Source: an uncultured Bacteroidales bacterium (GTDB lineage: Bacteria; Bacteroidota; Bacteroidia; Bacteroidales; F082). From it: 6,267 nt of DNA. The translations under genes were made by a program, and so were the position numbers. Shown here in pieces: positions 1 through 6,155 of this stretch. The notes under the pieces were generated by a model, which worked only from the letters and a program-made list of their open reading frames with translations, did not search any database and was not told where the DNA came from. The DNA lies in NCBI GenBank assembly GCA_937884015.1, contig CALGBV010000080.1, forward strand, positions 1-6,267, in the 5' to 3' direction. Every line of letters starts with the position of its first letter. The stretch's first letter is position 1.

Positions 1-3000
1 AGGCATTGCCATCGATGAGAAAGACAGTCTCTACGAACTGATGGTGGGCGAACCTTTTGCCGCTTTCATTGCCGACGACAAGATGATGATGGCGGCGCAC
101 CATATCCGCAAAATCGGCAATCAGGCCGTACACCAAGGCTCGGTGAAAGGCGGACAGGCTTTCTTTGCCCTGCTCAACCTTTACGATTTGGTGGGGTTCG
201 TGCTGCTTAAACTTCAGGTAATAAACGAATTGCAGCCTTTCAACCGCGACCTCATTCCGCTGCGGCCCGATGGTTTTGTTGTCACCCTGACGCAAACCAA
301 TGGCCAGGCGGAAACCCATTTGGCCGCCGAACCGTCGTTCGACTACAACGCCTTGCCCGACGACTATACCGAAGCCGAGACCCGCCGCTATTTCATCGAC
401 CTGATGCTGGAAGAAGCAGGGTGGGAGGTGCTCGAAAAACAAGGCGTCGTCATGCCGAGCAAGGCCTGCATCGAGATTGAGCTGGAAGGCATGCCCAACA
501 ACCAAGGCCTTGGCTATGCCGACTATGTGCTGTTTGGCGCCAACGGCAAACCGCTTGCGGTGGTCGAAGCCAAACGCACCACTAAGGATGCGGTGGTAGG
601 GCGGCATCAGGCCGAACTCTATGCCGATTGCCTGGAAAAGAAATACGGCCAGCGCCCAGTGGTTTATTATACCAACGGTTTCCGCACCTTCATCATCGAT
701 GGCTTGGGCTATCCGCCGCGCATGGTGTTCGGCTATCACACTGAGGCCGACCTCAACGTGCTGCTGCAAAGGCGCAAGCGCAACGACATCACCGATTTCT
801 ACATCAAAGACCATATCACCGACCGCGAATATCAGAAACGCGCCATCAAAGCCGTGTGCGAGCATTTCAACACGAAACACCGCAAAGGTCTTCTGGTCAT
901 GGCCACGGGAACGGGCAAGACCCGCGTCTCCATCTCGCTTTGCGACGTGCTGATGCGCAACGGCTGGGTGAAAAACATACTCTTTCTGGCCGACCGCACG
1001 GCCCTTGTGAAACAAGCCGCCAAGAACTTCGTCAAGCTGGTGCCCAATGCCACGACCTGCATCCTCAGCGAGGACAAGCAGCCCGACATGAGCGCCCGCA
1101 TCATGTTCTGCACCTACCAGACCATGATTAAGTTCATTGATGCCGACACGAAGGAGTTTTCCGTCGGGCGTTTCGACCTTGTGCTCATCGACGAGGCACA
1201 CCGCTCGGTGTTCGGCAAGTATTCCTCCATCCTGTCGTATTTCGACTGCCTCATGGTGGGTCTCACCGCCACGCCACGCGACGAGGTGGACCGCAGCACC
1301 TACGACCTCTTTGAACTGGAAAGCGGCGAACCGAACTTTGCCTACGAACTCAACGAAGCCGTCGCCGATGGCTATCTGGTCAACTACAATGTGCTGCCGC
1401 GAACCACCCATATCTTGCAGGAAGGCATCAAATACGAAAGCCTTTCCAAAGAGGAAAAAGAGCAATTGGAAGCCGTGTGGCAATACGAAAAAGCGAAACG
1501 CGGTCTGCTCGATTTCAAGGATGACGACCCTATCGGCTATCATCGCGACATCGAAAACAAGGAGATTTTCAAATACATCTTCAACGAAGACACCATCGAC
1601 AAGGTGCTCATCGATTTGATGACCAACGGCCTGAAAGTCAACAGCGGAGAAAACATTGGCAAGACCGTTATCTTTGCCTACAACCACGAACACGCCGAAC
1701 TTATCGTCAAGCGTTTCTGTGCCTTGTATCCGCAATACGGCCCTGATTATTGTCAGCTCATCGACAACTATGTCAACTACGCCCAAGACCTGATTGAAGC
1801 CTTTGAGGTGCGAGGCAAGTTGCCGCAGATTGCCGTCTCGGTCGATATGCTCGACACCGGCATCGATGTCCCCGACATCCTGAACCTGGTGTTTTTCAAG
1901 CCCGTCCATTCCATGATTAAGTTCTGGCAGATGATAGGCCGCGGCACGCGACTGTCGCCTAACATTTTCGACGTGGGCAAGGACAAGACCGAGTTCTACA
2001 TCTTCGACTGGTGCGGCAATTTCGAGTTTTTCGGCAAACACCCGAAGGGAAAGGAACCCTTGCCTGTAGTGTCGCTCACCGAAAGGCTGTTCGGCCTGCG
2101 TTGCGACTTGGCCTTTGCCTTGCAACATTCATCTTACCAGAACGATGCGGTGGCGAAAAAACTCCACGACGACACCAAGGACCTGCTTCGCCAGCAAGTC
2201 ATCGGCCTGAACGACAACCATATCTATGTGCGTCAGAATTGGGAGATGGTCGACAAGTTCCGCAAGGAACCCAACTGGGCCTATATTTCCACGGTCGATG
2301 TGCAGGATCTGAAAGACCGCATTGCGCCCTTGCTTGTGTCGGACATGGAGAACGAAGCCGCCAAGAAATTCGATGTGCTGCTGGTGCATATTGAGCTTTC
2401 CATGGTCGATGTCGAGGTCACAGCCGAAGGCAGCAAGATAAAGGTGGAGGAGGTGGCAAAGCAATTGCAGGAGAAGTCCTCCATACCGCAAGTCGCTGCC
2501 AAGATGCCGCTTATCAACGAGTTGGTGCATCACGATTTCTGGGAACACGCCACCCTCGACCGCTTGGAATATGTGAGGATGGAGCTGCGCGAACTGGTGA
2601 AATTCATCCTCGGCACGGACAACCGCACTTTCACCATCGACATCGCCGATGTGGTGGAAGCCGGCGACAGTATGGTCGGCGTCGCACCAACCATGACCTA
2701 CCGTCAGCGCGTCATCGATTACCTGGCACGCAACCGCGACCTGCCTGTGCTGCATAAGATTTTCAACATGGAGAAACTCAGCGAGGATGACATCAAGGCA
2801 TTGGAGACGATATGCTGGGAGGAACTCGGAACTAAGGAGGAATACCAGCGTTATGTCGAGAAAGGCAACATGATTTGCGGCGACAGCGTGGCTGCTTTCA
2901 TCCGCGCCCAGATTGGTGTCGACCGTGTGGTGGCGGTTAGCCGCTATTCCAAATTCATCTCAGTGAACAACCTCAACGCCATGCAGGAAGAATATCTGAA

Positions 3001-3157
3001 GACCATCATCACCTACGTCTGCGAAAACGGTGACATCAGCATCAACACGATTATCAACGAAAGTCCGTTCTGCGATTACGAAATTCAAGACCTGTTTGGT
3101 GAGGACGCCGTTGGTGTCGGCAGATACATTAAGGACTTCCATGATTTGATTGCGTGA
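1..3157 (+). CDS. hsdR: Type I restriction endonuclease subunit R (HsdR), N-terminus cut by window edge
   Basis: This is the motor and nuclease subunit of a type I restriction-modification complex; with HsdM and HsdS it translocates DNA using ATP and cleaves unmethylated DNA. The frame is already open at base 2, with 13 codons before the first ATG (41), so the true start lies upstream. Numbering from the ATG at 41: a DUF4145-like segment with 'IRKIGNQAVH' comes first (about 23-32). A PD-(D/E)xK nuclease follows, with D161, E176-A-K178 and the HsdR-type QxxxY motif Q190-Y194. The SF2 helicase has Q265 (Q-motif), Walker A ATGTGKT (288-294), DEAH (384-387), TATP (409-412), motif V around D605-TGIDVPD-612 and motif VI GRGTR (633-637). 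The last roughly 170 residues resemble the EcoEI R C-terminal domain. No frameshift or missing motif was seen. About 40-70 N-terminal residues are probably absent. hsdM and hsdS are not in the window; the short repeats right after the stop suggest this is the last gene of its operon. Confidence 0.95.
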   Translation, partial: GIAIDEKDSLYELMVGEPFAAFIADDKMMMAAHHIRKIGNQAVHQGSVKGGQAFFALLNLYDLVGFVLLKLQVINELQPFNRDLIPLRPDGFVVTLTQTNGQAETHLAAEPSFDYNALPDDYTEAETRRYFIDLMLEEAGWEVLEKQGVVMPSKACIEIELEGMPNNQGLGYADYVLFGANGKPLAVVEAKRTTKDAVVGRHQAELYADCLEKKYGQRPVVYYTNGFRTFIIDGLGYPPRMVFGYHTEADLNVLLQRRKRNDITDFYIKDHITDREYQKRAIKAVCEHFNTKHRKGLLVMATGTGKTRVSISLCDVLMRNGWVKNILFLADRTALVKQAAKNFVKLVPNATTCILSEDKQPDMSARIMFCTYQTMIKFIDADTKEFSVGRFDLVLIDEAHRSVFGKYSSILSYFDCLMVGLTATPRDEVDRSTYDLFELESGEPNFAYELNEAVADGYLVNYNVLPRTTHILQEGIKYESLSKEEKEQLEAVWQYEKAKRGLLDFKDDDPIGYHRDIENKEIFKYIFNEDTIDKVLIDLMTNGLKVNSGENIGKTVIFAYNHEHAELIVKRFCALYPQYGPDYCQLIDNYVNYAQDLIEAFEVRGKLPQIAVSVDMLDTGIDVPDILNLVFFKPVHSMIKFWQMIGRGTRLSPNIFDVGKDKTEFYIFDWCGNFEFFGKHPKGKEPLPVVSLTERLFGLRCDLAFALQHSSYQNDAVAKKLHDDTKDLLRQQVIGLNDNHIYVRQNWEMVDKFRKEPNWAYISTVDVQDLKDRIAPLLVSDMENEAAKKFDVLLVHIELSMVDVEVTAEGSKIKVEEVAKQLQEKSSIPQVAAKMPLINELVHHDFWEHATLDRLEYVRMELRELVKFILGTDNRTFTIDIADVVEAGDSMVGVAPTMTYRQRVIDYLARNRDLPVLHKIFNMEKLSEDDIKALETICWEELGTKEEYQRYVEKGNMICGDSVAAFIRAQIGVDRVVAVSRYSKFISVNNLNAMQEEYLKTIITYVCENGDISINTIINESPFCDYEIQDLFGEDAVGVGRYIKDFHDLIA

Positions 3158-3161
3158 AGAG

Positions 3162-3196
3162 AGTTAGGAGTTAGGAGTTGGGAGTTGGGAGTAAGA
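3162..3196. repeat. 7-bp tandem repeat just after hsdR
   Basis: Five consecutive heptamers begin five bases after the hsdR stop codon: AGTTAGG, AGTTAGG, AGTTGGG, AGTTGGG and a degenerate AGTAAGA. The period is exact. From memory, similar 'GGAGTTAGGAGTT' runs occur in intergenic DNA of Bacteroidota and other bacteria; no function is known to me. It is unlikely to be coding because it lies between two genes that converge here. Confidence 0.8.
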
Positions 3197-3209
3197 GGAG
3201 TATTTAGCT

Positions 3210-3228
3210 CCCTGAGCCTGTCGAAGGG
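3210..3228. repeat. Interspersed palindromic-type element CCCTGAGCCTGTCGAAGGG
   Basis: The 19-mer CCCTGAGCCTGTCGAAGGG has complementary ends (CCCT/AGGG) around a non-pairing middle. The opposite strand reads CCCTTCGACAGGCTCAGGG. I recall near-identical strings scattered between genes in many bacterial genomes, like a REP-type element; that is recollection, not a search result. It lies 14 bp after the heptamer array. The short end pairing makes it a poor terminator, and no T-tract follows on either strand. Confidence 0.6.
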
Positions 3229-3243
3229 GCGCATCCAAAATTT

Positions 3244-3275
3244 AATCTGTGTAATCTGCGAAATCTGCGGCTCAA
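3244..3275. repeat. 9-bp-periodic interspersed repeat, copy 1
   Basis: Three 9-bp units stand in a row: AATCTGTGT, AATCTGCGA, AATCTGCGG, followed by CTCAA. The 32-bp block matches the block at 3312-3343 at 29 of 32 positions, and all three differences are C/T changes. On the minus strand it begins TTGAGCCGCAGATTTCGCAG, a type of string I recall from intergenic DNA of Bacteroidota and other phyla. It lies beyond the 3' end of the lipoprotein gene and may be transcribed by read-through. Confidence 0.75.
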
Positions 3276-3284
3276 TAAAAATAG

Positions 3285-3302
3285 AATCCGTTCAATCTGT
3301 AG
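3285..3302. repeat. Two decayed 9-bp units between the repeat copies
   Basis: AATCCGTTC and AATCTGTAG lie between the two full blocks and keep the AATCYG core of the 9-bp unit. They suggest a third, degenerated block of the same repeat, missing its third unit and the CTCAA tail. Confidence 0.5.
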
Positions 3303-3311
3303 TTAAATAAT

Positions 3312-3343
3312 AATCCGCGTAATCCGCGAAATCTGCGGCTCAA
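3312..3343. repeat. 9-bp-periodic interspersed repeat, copy 2
   Basis: The units are AATCCGCGT, AATCCGCGA and AATCTGCGG, then CTCAA, in the same orientation as the block at 3244 and 68 bp away start to start. The block ends 16 bp before the stop codon of the lipoprotein gene, which enters from the right. An A-tract follows (T-tract on the minus strand), but no convincing hairpin precedes it in the minus direction, so I do not call a terminator. Confidence 0.75.
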
Positions 3344-3359
3344 AAAAATCCCAGCCTCA

Positions 3360-4805
3360 TCATTTAGCATACTGATAAGCCCCAACATCAGGGATACCTG
3401 CACGACTCACGCCATCGAAATCGAAAGGCACTTCGTCGCCGAAGGCAGGACTGCCGATGCCGATGGCAGCAGATGTGATACTATCCAGATGATGGTCGTT
3501 GCGGCTGTAATCAGCAAACATCGGGTCTTTGTTGAAAAGGCAATGCCTGAAGCCCGGATAATCCGTGTAGCGCTTCGATTTCAGCAGGCAATGGTCGAAG
3601 ACATAATTCGTGTCGGCTTCTGCATAGAACGAGGTGGCGATTTCGTTGTCGTTCTTGCCGTAAACGATGCAGTTGTCCAATTCGCAGTTGTGAAGCGGGT
3701 AGACGTAGATTTCTTCAGCGGTTTCCCTGTAATTGTCAATTGAAAGAGCCTTGTAGTCGTTGGCAGCAAAAGTGCAGTAATTGCTAATGGTGCCATGCAC
3801 GAAACGGTAGTCGCCGCCATGAATCTGGACGGCATTGACGCCGCTGTTGGCGATGACGAAGTTCTTCAGTTCGGCTGCATAATAAACGCTGTAGAAACCG
3901 CAGCCCGACTGGTTTTCGATAATCGTGTTGCTCACGCGCAGAGCGCTTTGCGTGGCTTTCAGCACCGATTGGCAGTTGATGCCGATGAAACTGTTGCGGA
4001 TGATGGCATGGTCGATGATGTTGTCGGCACCTTCGCGGCCATCCATGAGCATGATTTGATCCCATTGACCGGGCTTATTTGCATATTCGGCTTCCAAACG
4101 GTCGCTCTCGATGATGACCGGTGCTTCGGCCGTGCCTTCAATGATGAGTTGTCCGTCGCTCCACGAAATGATGCCGCCGTTGCCATGGACATAGACATGC
4201 GTCCCAGGTTCAATTTTCAAAGTTCCGTATGAATTGATAAGGGCATAGCCGTAAATGACATAAGGCCTTTCGTTTGTCCACACAGTGGTTTCAAGACTGT
4301 CGGCGACGATATTAAAAGGTCCGCTGATGGCCGAAACATGTTGGTCGCCCACAATATAATTTGCATTTTGTCCCCATGCCATAAGTTTTACGGTCTGCGT
4401 GTTGCCATTGGTGGTGAACTGCAGTTCGTCTTCCACTACAAAAGGCGTGTTCAAGTCGTTCGGATTGATGGTGACGCGCAAAAACGAAAAAAGGCTGTCG
4501 TTGGCAGGAATGACTTTGTCATAAAACTCCGAACCTGCTTCGCCATCAACATTGAGCTTGAAAGGAGAATTATCGCCGCCGGCAATGCGTATGTTGCTGA
4601 TATTGAGTGCTGCATCGTGACGATTGTAAATCATCAGTTCGTGCGTGGTGGAGCCAATCGAGGTGAAAACGGTATCAAAAAGCAGGGAATCGGTCGAAAA
4701 CTCCAGTTTCAGGTTGCTGTCGGTGCTGATAGGTTGCTCCTTGCGGCAGGATGCAATGAACAAAAATAGAAGTGCAACGCTTATGGTGATGATATGTTTT
4801 CTCAT
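3360..4805 (-). CDS. Predicted lipoprotein: Ig-like domain plus right-handed parallel beta-helix, 481 aa
   Basis: This is probably a lipid-anchored envelope or surface protein of unknown substrate. A lysine/arginine start, a hydrophobic stretch (residues 5-18) and a lipobox I17-A-S-C20 predict a signal peptase II site, with Cys20 lipidated. Residues about 32-145 form a beta-rich Ig-like (ASH/Hydin-like) domain with 'FDTVFTSIGSTT' and 'RIAGGDNSPF', a pattern I know from Bacteroidota lipoproteins. From about residue 185, 'PYVIYG', 'GTLKIEPGTHVYVH' and 'GQLIIEGTAEAPVII' mark the start of a parallel beta-helix running to about 440. The end, 'DFDGVSRAGIPDVGAYQY', is the usual closing motif of such helices. 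Beta-helices often bind or cleave polysaccharide, but I see no catalytic motif. The start at 4805 fits the signal peptide and a -7 box 19 nt upstream. The gene is divergent from the barrel gene and apparently monocistronic. Confidence 0.85.
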   Translation of the reverse strand: MRKHIITISVALLFLFIASCRKEQPISTDSNLKLEFSTDSLLFDTVFTSIGSTTHELMIYNRHDAALNISNIRIAGGDNSPFKLNVDGEAGSEFYDKVIPANDSLFSFLRVTINPNDLNTPFVVEDELQFTTNGNTQTVKLMAWGQNANYIVGDQHVSAISGPFNIVADSLETTVWTNERPYVIYGYALINSYGTLKIEPGTHVYVHGNGGIISWSDGQLIIEGTAEAPVIIESDRLEAEYANKPGQWDQIMLMDGREGADNIIDHAIIRNSFIGINCQSVLKATQSALRVSNTIIENQSGCGFYSVYYAAELKNFVIANSGVNAVQIHGGDYRFVHGTISNYCTFAANDYKALSIDNYRETAEEIYVYPLHNCELDNCIVYGKNDNEIATSFYAEADTNYVFDHCLLKSKRYTDYPGFRHCLFNKDPMFADYSRNDHHLDSITSAAIGIGSPAFGDEVPFDFDGVSRAGIPDVGAYQYAK

Positions 4806-4824
4806 ATAAATGACTTTTAGGTTG

Positions 4825-4832
4825 CAAAGTTA
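4825..4832 (-). promoter_or_regulatory. Bacteroidota -7 box for the lipoprotein gene
   Basis: On the minus strand the sequence reads TAACTTTG, an exact match to TAnnTTTG, and ends 19 nt before the ATG at 4805. No TTTG is found at the expected -33 distance (19-21 bp upstream), so the promoter may be weak or need an activator. The box overlaps an inverted repeat at 4826-4840. Confidence 0.65.
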
Positions 4833-4840
4833 CAAACTTT
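4826..4840. promoter_or_regulatory. Inverted repeat AAAGTT-ACA-AACTTT on the lipoprotein promoter
   Basis: Two perfect 6-bp arms are separated by 3 bp and overlap the -7 box of the minus-strand promoter. A dimeric regulator bound here would be expected to compete with RNA polymerase. The arms are AT-rich, so chance is possible. Confidence 0.35.
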
Positions 4841-4871
4841 TATCAGATACGCGCGTTTAAACAAATTATTG

Positions 4872-4879
4872 TATTTTTG
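4872..4879 (+). promoter_or_regulatory. Bacteroidota -7 box for the barrel gene
   Basis: TATTTTTG matches TAnnTTTG and ends 19 nt before the ATG at 4899, the same distance as in the divergent partner promoter. No clear -33 TTTG lies 19-21 bp upstream. Only 39 bp separate the two divergent -7 boxes, so polymerase or regulator binding at one could affect the other. Confidence 0.65.
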
Positions 4880-4880
4880 C

Positions 4881-4894
4881 ATTCAAATTTGAAT
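4881..4894. promoter_or_regulatory. Perfect 14-bp palindrome ATTCAAATTTGAAT at the barrel gene leader
   Basis: All 14 bases are self-complementary. The palindrome begins one base after the -7 box and ends four bases before the start codon, so it covers the expected transcription start and nearly the whole leader. That is the position of a repressor operator, or of a leader hairpin covering the ribosome binding region. No regulator gene is in the window to pair it with. Confidence 0.45.
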
Positions 4895-4898
4895 CACT

Positions 4899-5459
4899 AT
4901 GAAACGAATAACCATATTCATTGCTCTCATGTTTGGCTTGGTTTCTTTTGGCCATGCCCAGTTCCTTCGTCCGGTGCCTGATATGAAAGGCAAGTTCATT
5001 GCGGGCGGAAATGTCGATTTCGGTCTGTCGGGGAATTATCTTCACGCATCCATTGCTCCGCAGTTTGGCTATCGAGTCATTCATGCTGTCGAACTAGGCG
5101 TTAGAGGTTCGTATACTTTGGAATGTCAATGGGATAGGGTGTACGGAACCTGGTCCGACCATTATTTCGGAGCGGCGGCTTACACTAGTATAGAAGTCTA
5201 TCGTGGACTTTTCGCTCATGGTGAGTACGAAAAGCTATATTGCCTTTCCCGAAGCAATCATCAGTCGAATCCGTCGTATAACAAGTGGTACGATAGCTTT
5301 TTCGTCGGGGCTGGCTACCGTAGCTATTCTTCCCAAAACAATTACGTCTACCTGCTTTTCCTGTATAATTTAAGTTGGGATGATCAGGTGATTACCGGAA
5401 GCGGCACTCCATACGGGAGACCGTTTTTGATTCGCGTCGGTTATTGTTTCGGCTTATAA
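4899..5459 (+). CDS. Predicted outer-membrane beta-barrel protein, 186 aa
   Basis: A Sec signal peptide is evident: K2-R3, a hydrophobic core to about residue 17, and a signal peptidase I site G18-H-A20 before Q21. The mature part of about 166 residues shows alternating aromatic and hydrophobic stretches that can be read as eight strands. Examples are 'FIAGGNVDFGLS', 'YLHASIAPQFGYRV', 'AVELGVRGSYTL', 'HYFGAAAYTSIEVY' and the last, 'PFLIRVGYCFGL'. This size and pattern suit an eight-stranded barrel of the OmpX/OmpA-barrel class. The protein ends F-G-L rather than in the usual terminal aromatic, with F184 third from the end. Three cysteines (76, 115, 183) are present. I do not recognise a named family, and the function is unknown. 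No Shine-Dalgarno is visible; the start is set by the signal peptide and the -7 box. It converges on the thioredoxin-like gene with a 6-bp overlap. Confidence 0.75.
   Translation: MKRITIFIALMFGLVSFGHAQFLRPVPDMKGKFIAGGNVDFGLSGNYLHASIAPQFGYRVIHAVELGVRGSYTLECQWDRVYGTWSDHYFGAAAYTSIEVYRGLFAHGEYEKLYCLSRSNHQSNPSYNKWYDSFFVGAGYRSYSSQNNYVYLLFLYNLSWDDQVITGSGTPYGRPFLIRVGYCFGL
5454..5459. other. Shared self-complementary stop region TTATAA of two convergent genes
   Basis: TTATAA reads Leu-stop on both strands. On the plus strand it ends the barrel protein (...F-G-L) and on the minus strand the thioredoxin-like protein (...S-E-L). The two genes therefore overlap tail to tail by six bases with no spacer, and any transcription terminator for either must lie inside the other gene. 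Confidence 0.95.
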
Positions 5460-5987
5460 TTCCGACTTGAAATCCTTCAGGAAATCGTCGCCACTCATGC
5501 TTTTGTAGGCTTTGTCGCCGAAGAAATGAATCATGGGCTCGAATTGTGGTGCTTCCTGATAACCTCCAATCACTTGCAAAATCTGGAAATTCTCGTCCAT
5601 CAAAACGTAGGATGGATAGGATAATTTGTTGTGCAGCAATGCGGCTGCCAGCTGGTGAGCGCCTTTGCGCCCATCGGGACGGGTGACGCCTGTGAAAGTG
5701 TAGCCGCTGAAAACGATGGTGTCTGTGCGTTCGGCATCGAATTTCACGGCATAGAACTTGTCGTTCATGTATTTGGCAATCACGGGGTTCTTGAAAGTGG
5801 TGGCATCCATTCTCTTGCACCAGCCGCACCAATCGGTGAACACGTCGATGAAGATCATCTTCGGTTCTTTCTTACAGGCTTCGACGGCTTCGTTGAAATC
5901 CATCCATTTGATGGTTTCTGCTTTTTCCTGTGCCTTAGCGCCAAATGTCAGCATGGCGAAAATGGCGAGTATGATTGATTTTTTCAT
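5454..5987 (-). CDS. Exported thioredoxin-fold protein with CGWC active site, 177 aa
   Basis: This is a probable periplasmic thiol-disulfide protein that oxidises or reduces cysteines of envelope proteins. The signal peptide covers residues 1-19, ending A17-K-A19 before Q20. The thioredoxin motif 'FTDWCGWCKRM' has catalytic Cys54 and Cys57, and 'LSYPSYVLMD' supplies the conserved cis-proline (P125). The arrangement, including 'TFKNPVIAKYMNDKFYAVKFD', resembles the Thioredoxin_7/DsbD C-terminal-like group common in Bacteroidota. Whether it is an oxidant or reductant cannot be told from CGWC alone. An in-frame ATG 24 bases upstream (6011) would lengthen the N-terminus, but it lies inside the -7 box, so 5987 is the better start. 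It has its own promoter and is apparently monocistronic; its last codon and stop share TTATAA with the convergent barrel gene. Confidence 0.9.
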   Translation of the reverse strand: MKKSIILAIFAMLTFGAKAQEKAETIKWMDFNEAVEACKKEPKMIFIDVFTDWCGWCKRMDATTFKNPVIAKYMNDKFYAVKFDAERTDTIVFSGYTFTGVTRPDGRKGAHQLAAALLHNKLSYPSYVLMDENFQILQVIGGYQEAPQFEPMIHFFGDKAYKSMSGDDFLKDFKSEL

Positions 5988-6008
5988 ATTCTCTGGACTT
6001 TTCGTGGA

Positions 6009-6039
6009 CAAAGATAGTTAATTTAATGCATAACGCAAA
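6009..6039 (-). promoter_or_regulatory. Bacteroidota promoter for the thioredoxin-like gene
   Basis: On the minus strand, TTTG (6036-6039) is followed after 19 bp by TATCTTTG (6009-6016), a full match to the Bacteroidota -33/-7 consensus. The -7 box ends 21 nt before the ATG at 5987, giving a short leader. This is one of the two best promoter matches in the window. Confidence 0.75.
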
Positions 6040-6155
6040 ATGTAACGCTCGACATCTCGCAAAAGTGGTGCTTTTACAATGCAAAGCGACTAAAAGAATG
6101 AAGAATTGTTATTTCATAATGCAAAATCCCGGTTACTCAAGTCAGTATAATAAGG

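Noticed and set aside
2129..2755. A 208-codon open frame on the minus strand inside hsdR.
   Set aside because: It is antisense to the conserved hsdR C-terminal half; the peptide is rich in His, Val and Asp with no domain pattern, as expected for a shadow of the coding strand.
3338..3359. The A/T tract and GGCT/AGCC pair after the lipoprotein stop as an intrinsic terminator.
   Set aside because: On the minus strand the T-tract falls inside the would-be loop instead of after the stem, so it does not fit.
3795..4232. Open frames opposite the lipoprotein gene (also 4338-4769 and 3489-3743).
   Set aside because: They are shadows of the beta-helix coding sequence with no promoter box, ribosome binding site or recognisable domain.
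5392..5832. A 146-codon minus-strand frame overlapping the thioredoxin-like gene.
   Set aside because: It is a same-strand frame-shifted shadow, rich in Arg and His, that runs into the barrel gene; the CGWC frame is clearly the coding one.
5988..6011. An eight-residue N-terminal extension of the thioredoxin-like protein from ATG 6011.
   Set aside because: The ATG lies within the -7 box TATCTTTG and would add polar residues before a normal signal peptide.
6061..6075. AAAAG-TGGTG-CTTTT as a hairpin terminator.
   Set aside because: It has only a 5-bp, mostly A-T stem, and no gene ends nearby on the plus strand.
6035..6126. Four occurrences of GCAAA (6035, 6059, 6081, 6121) as a possible repeat array.
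   Set aside because: Spacing is irregular (24, 22, 40 bp) and the word is short in AT-rich DNA; one of them simply contains the -33 box of the thioredoxin promoter.
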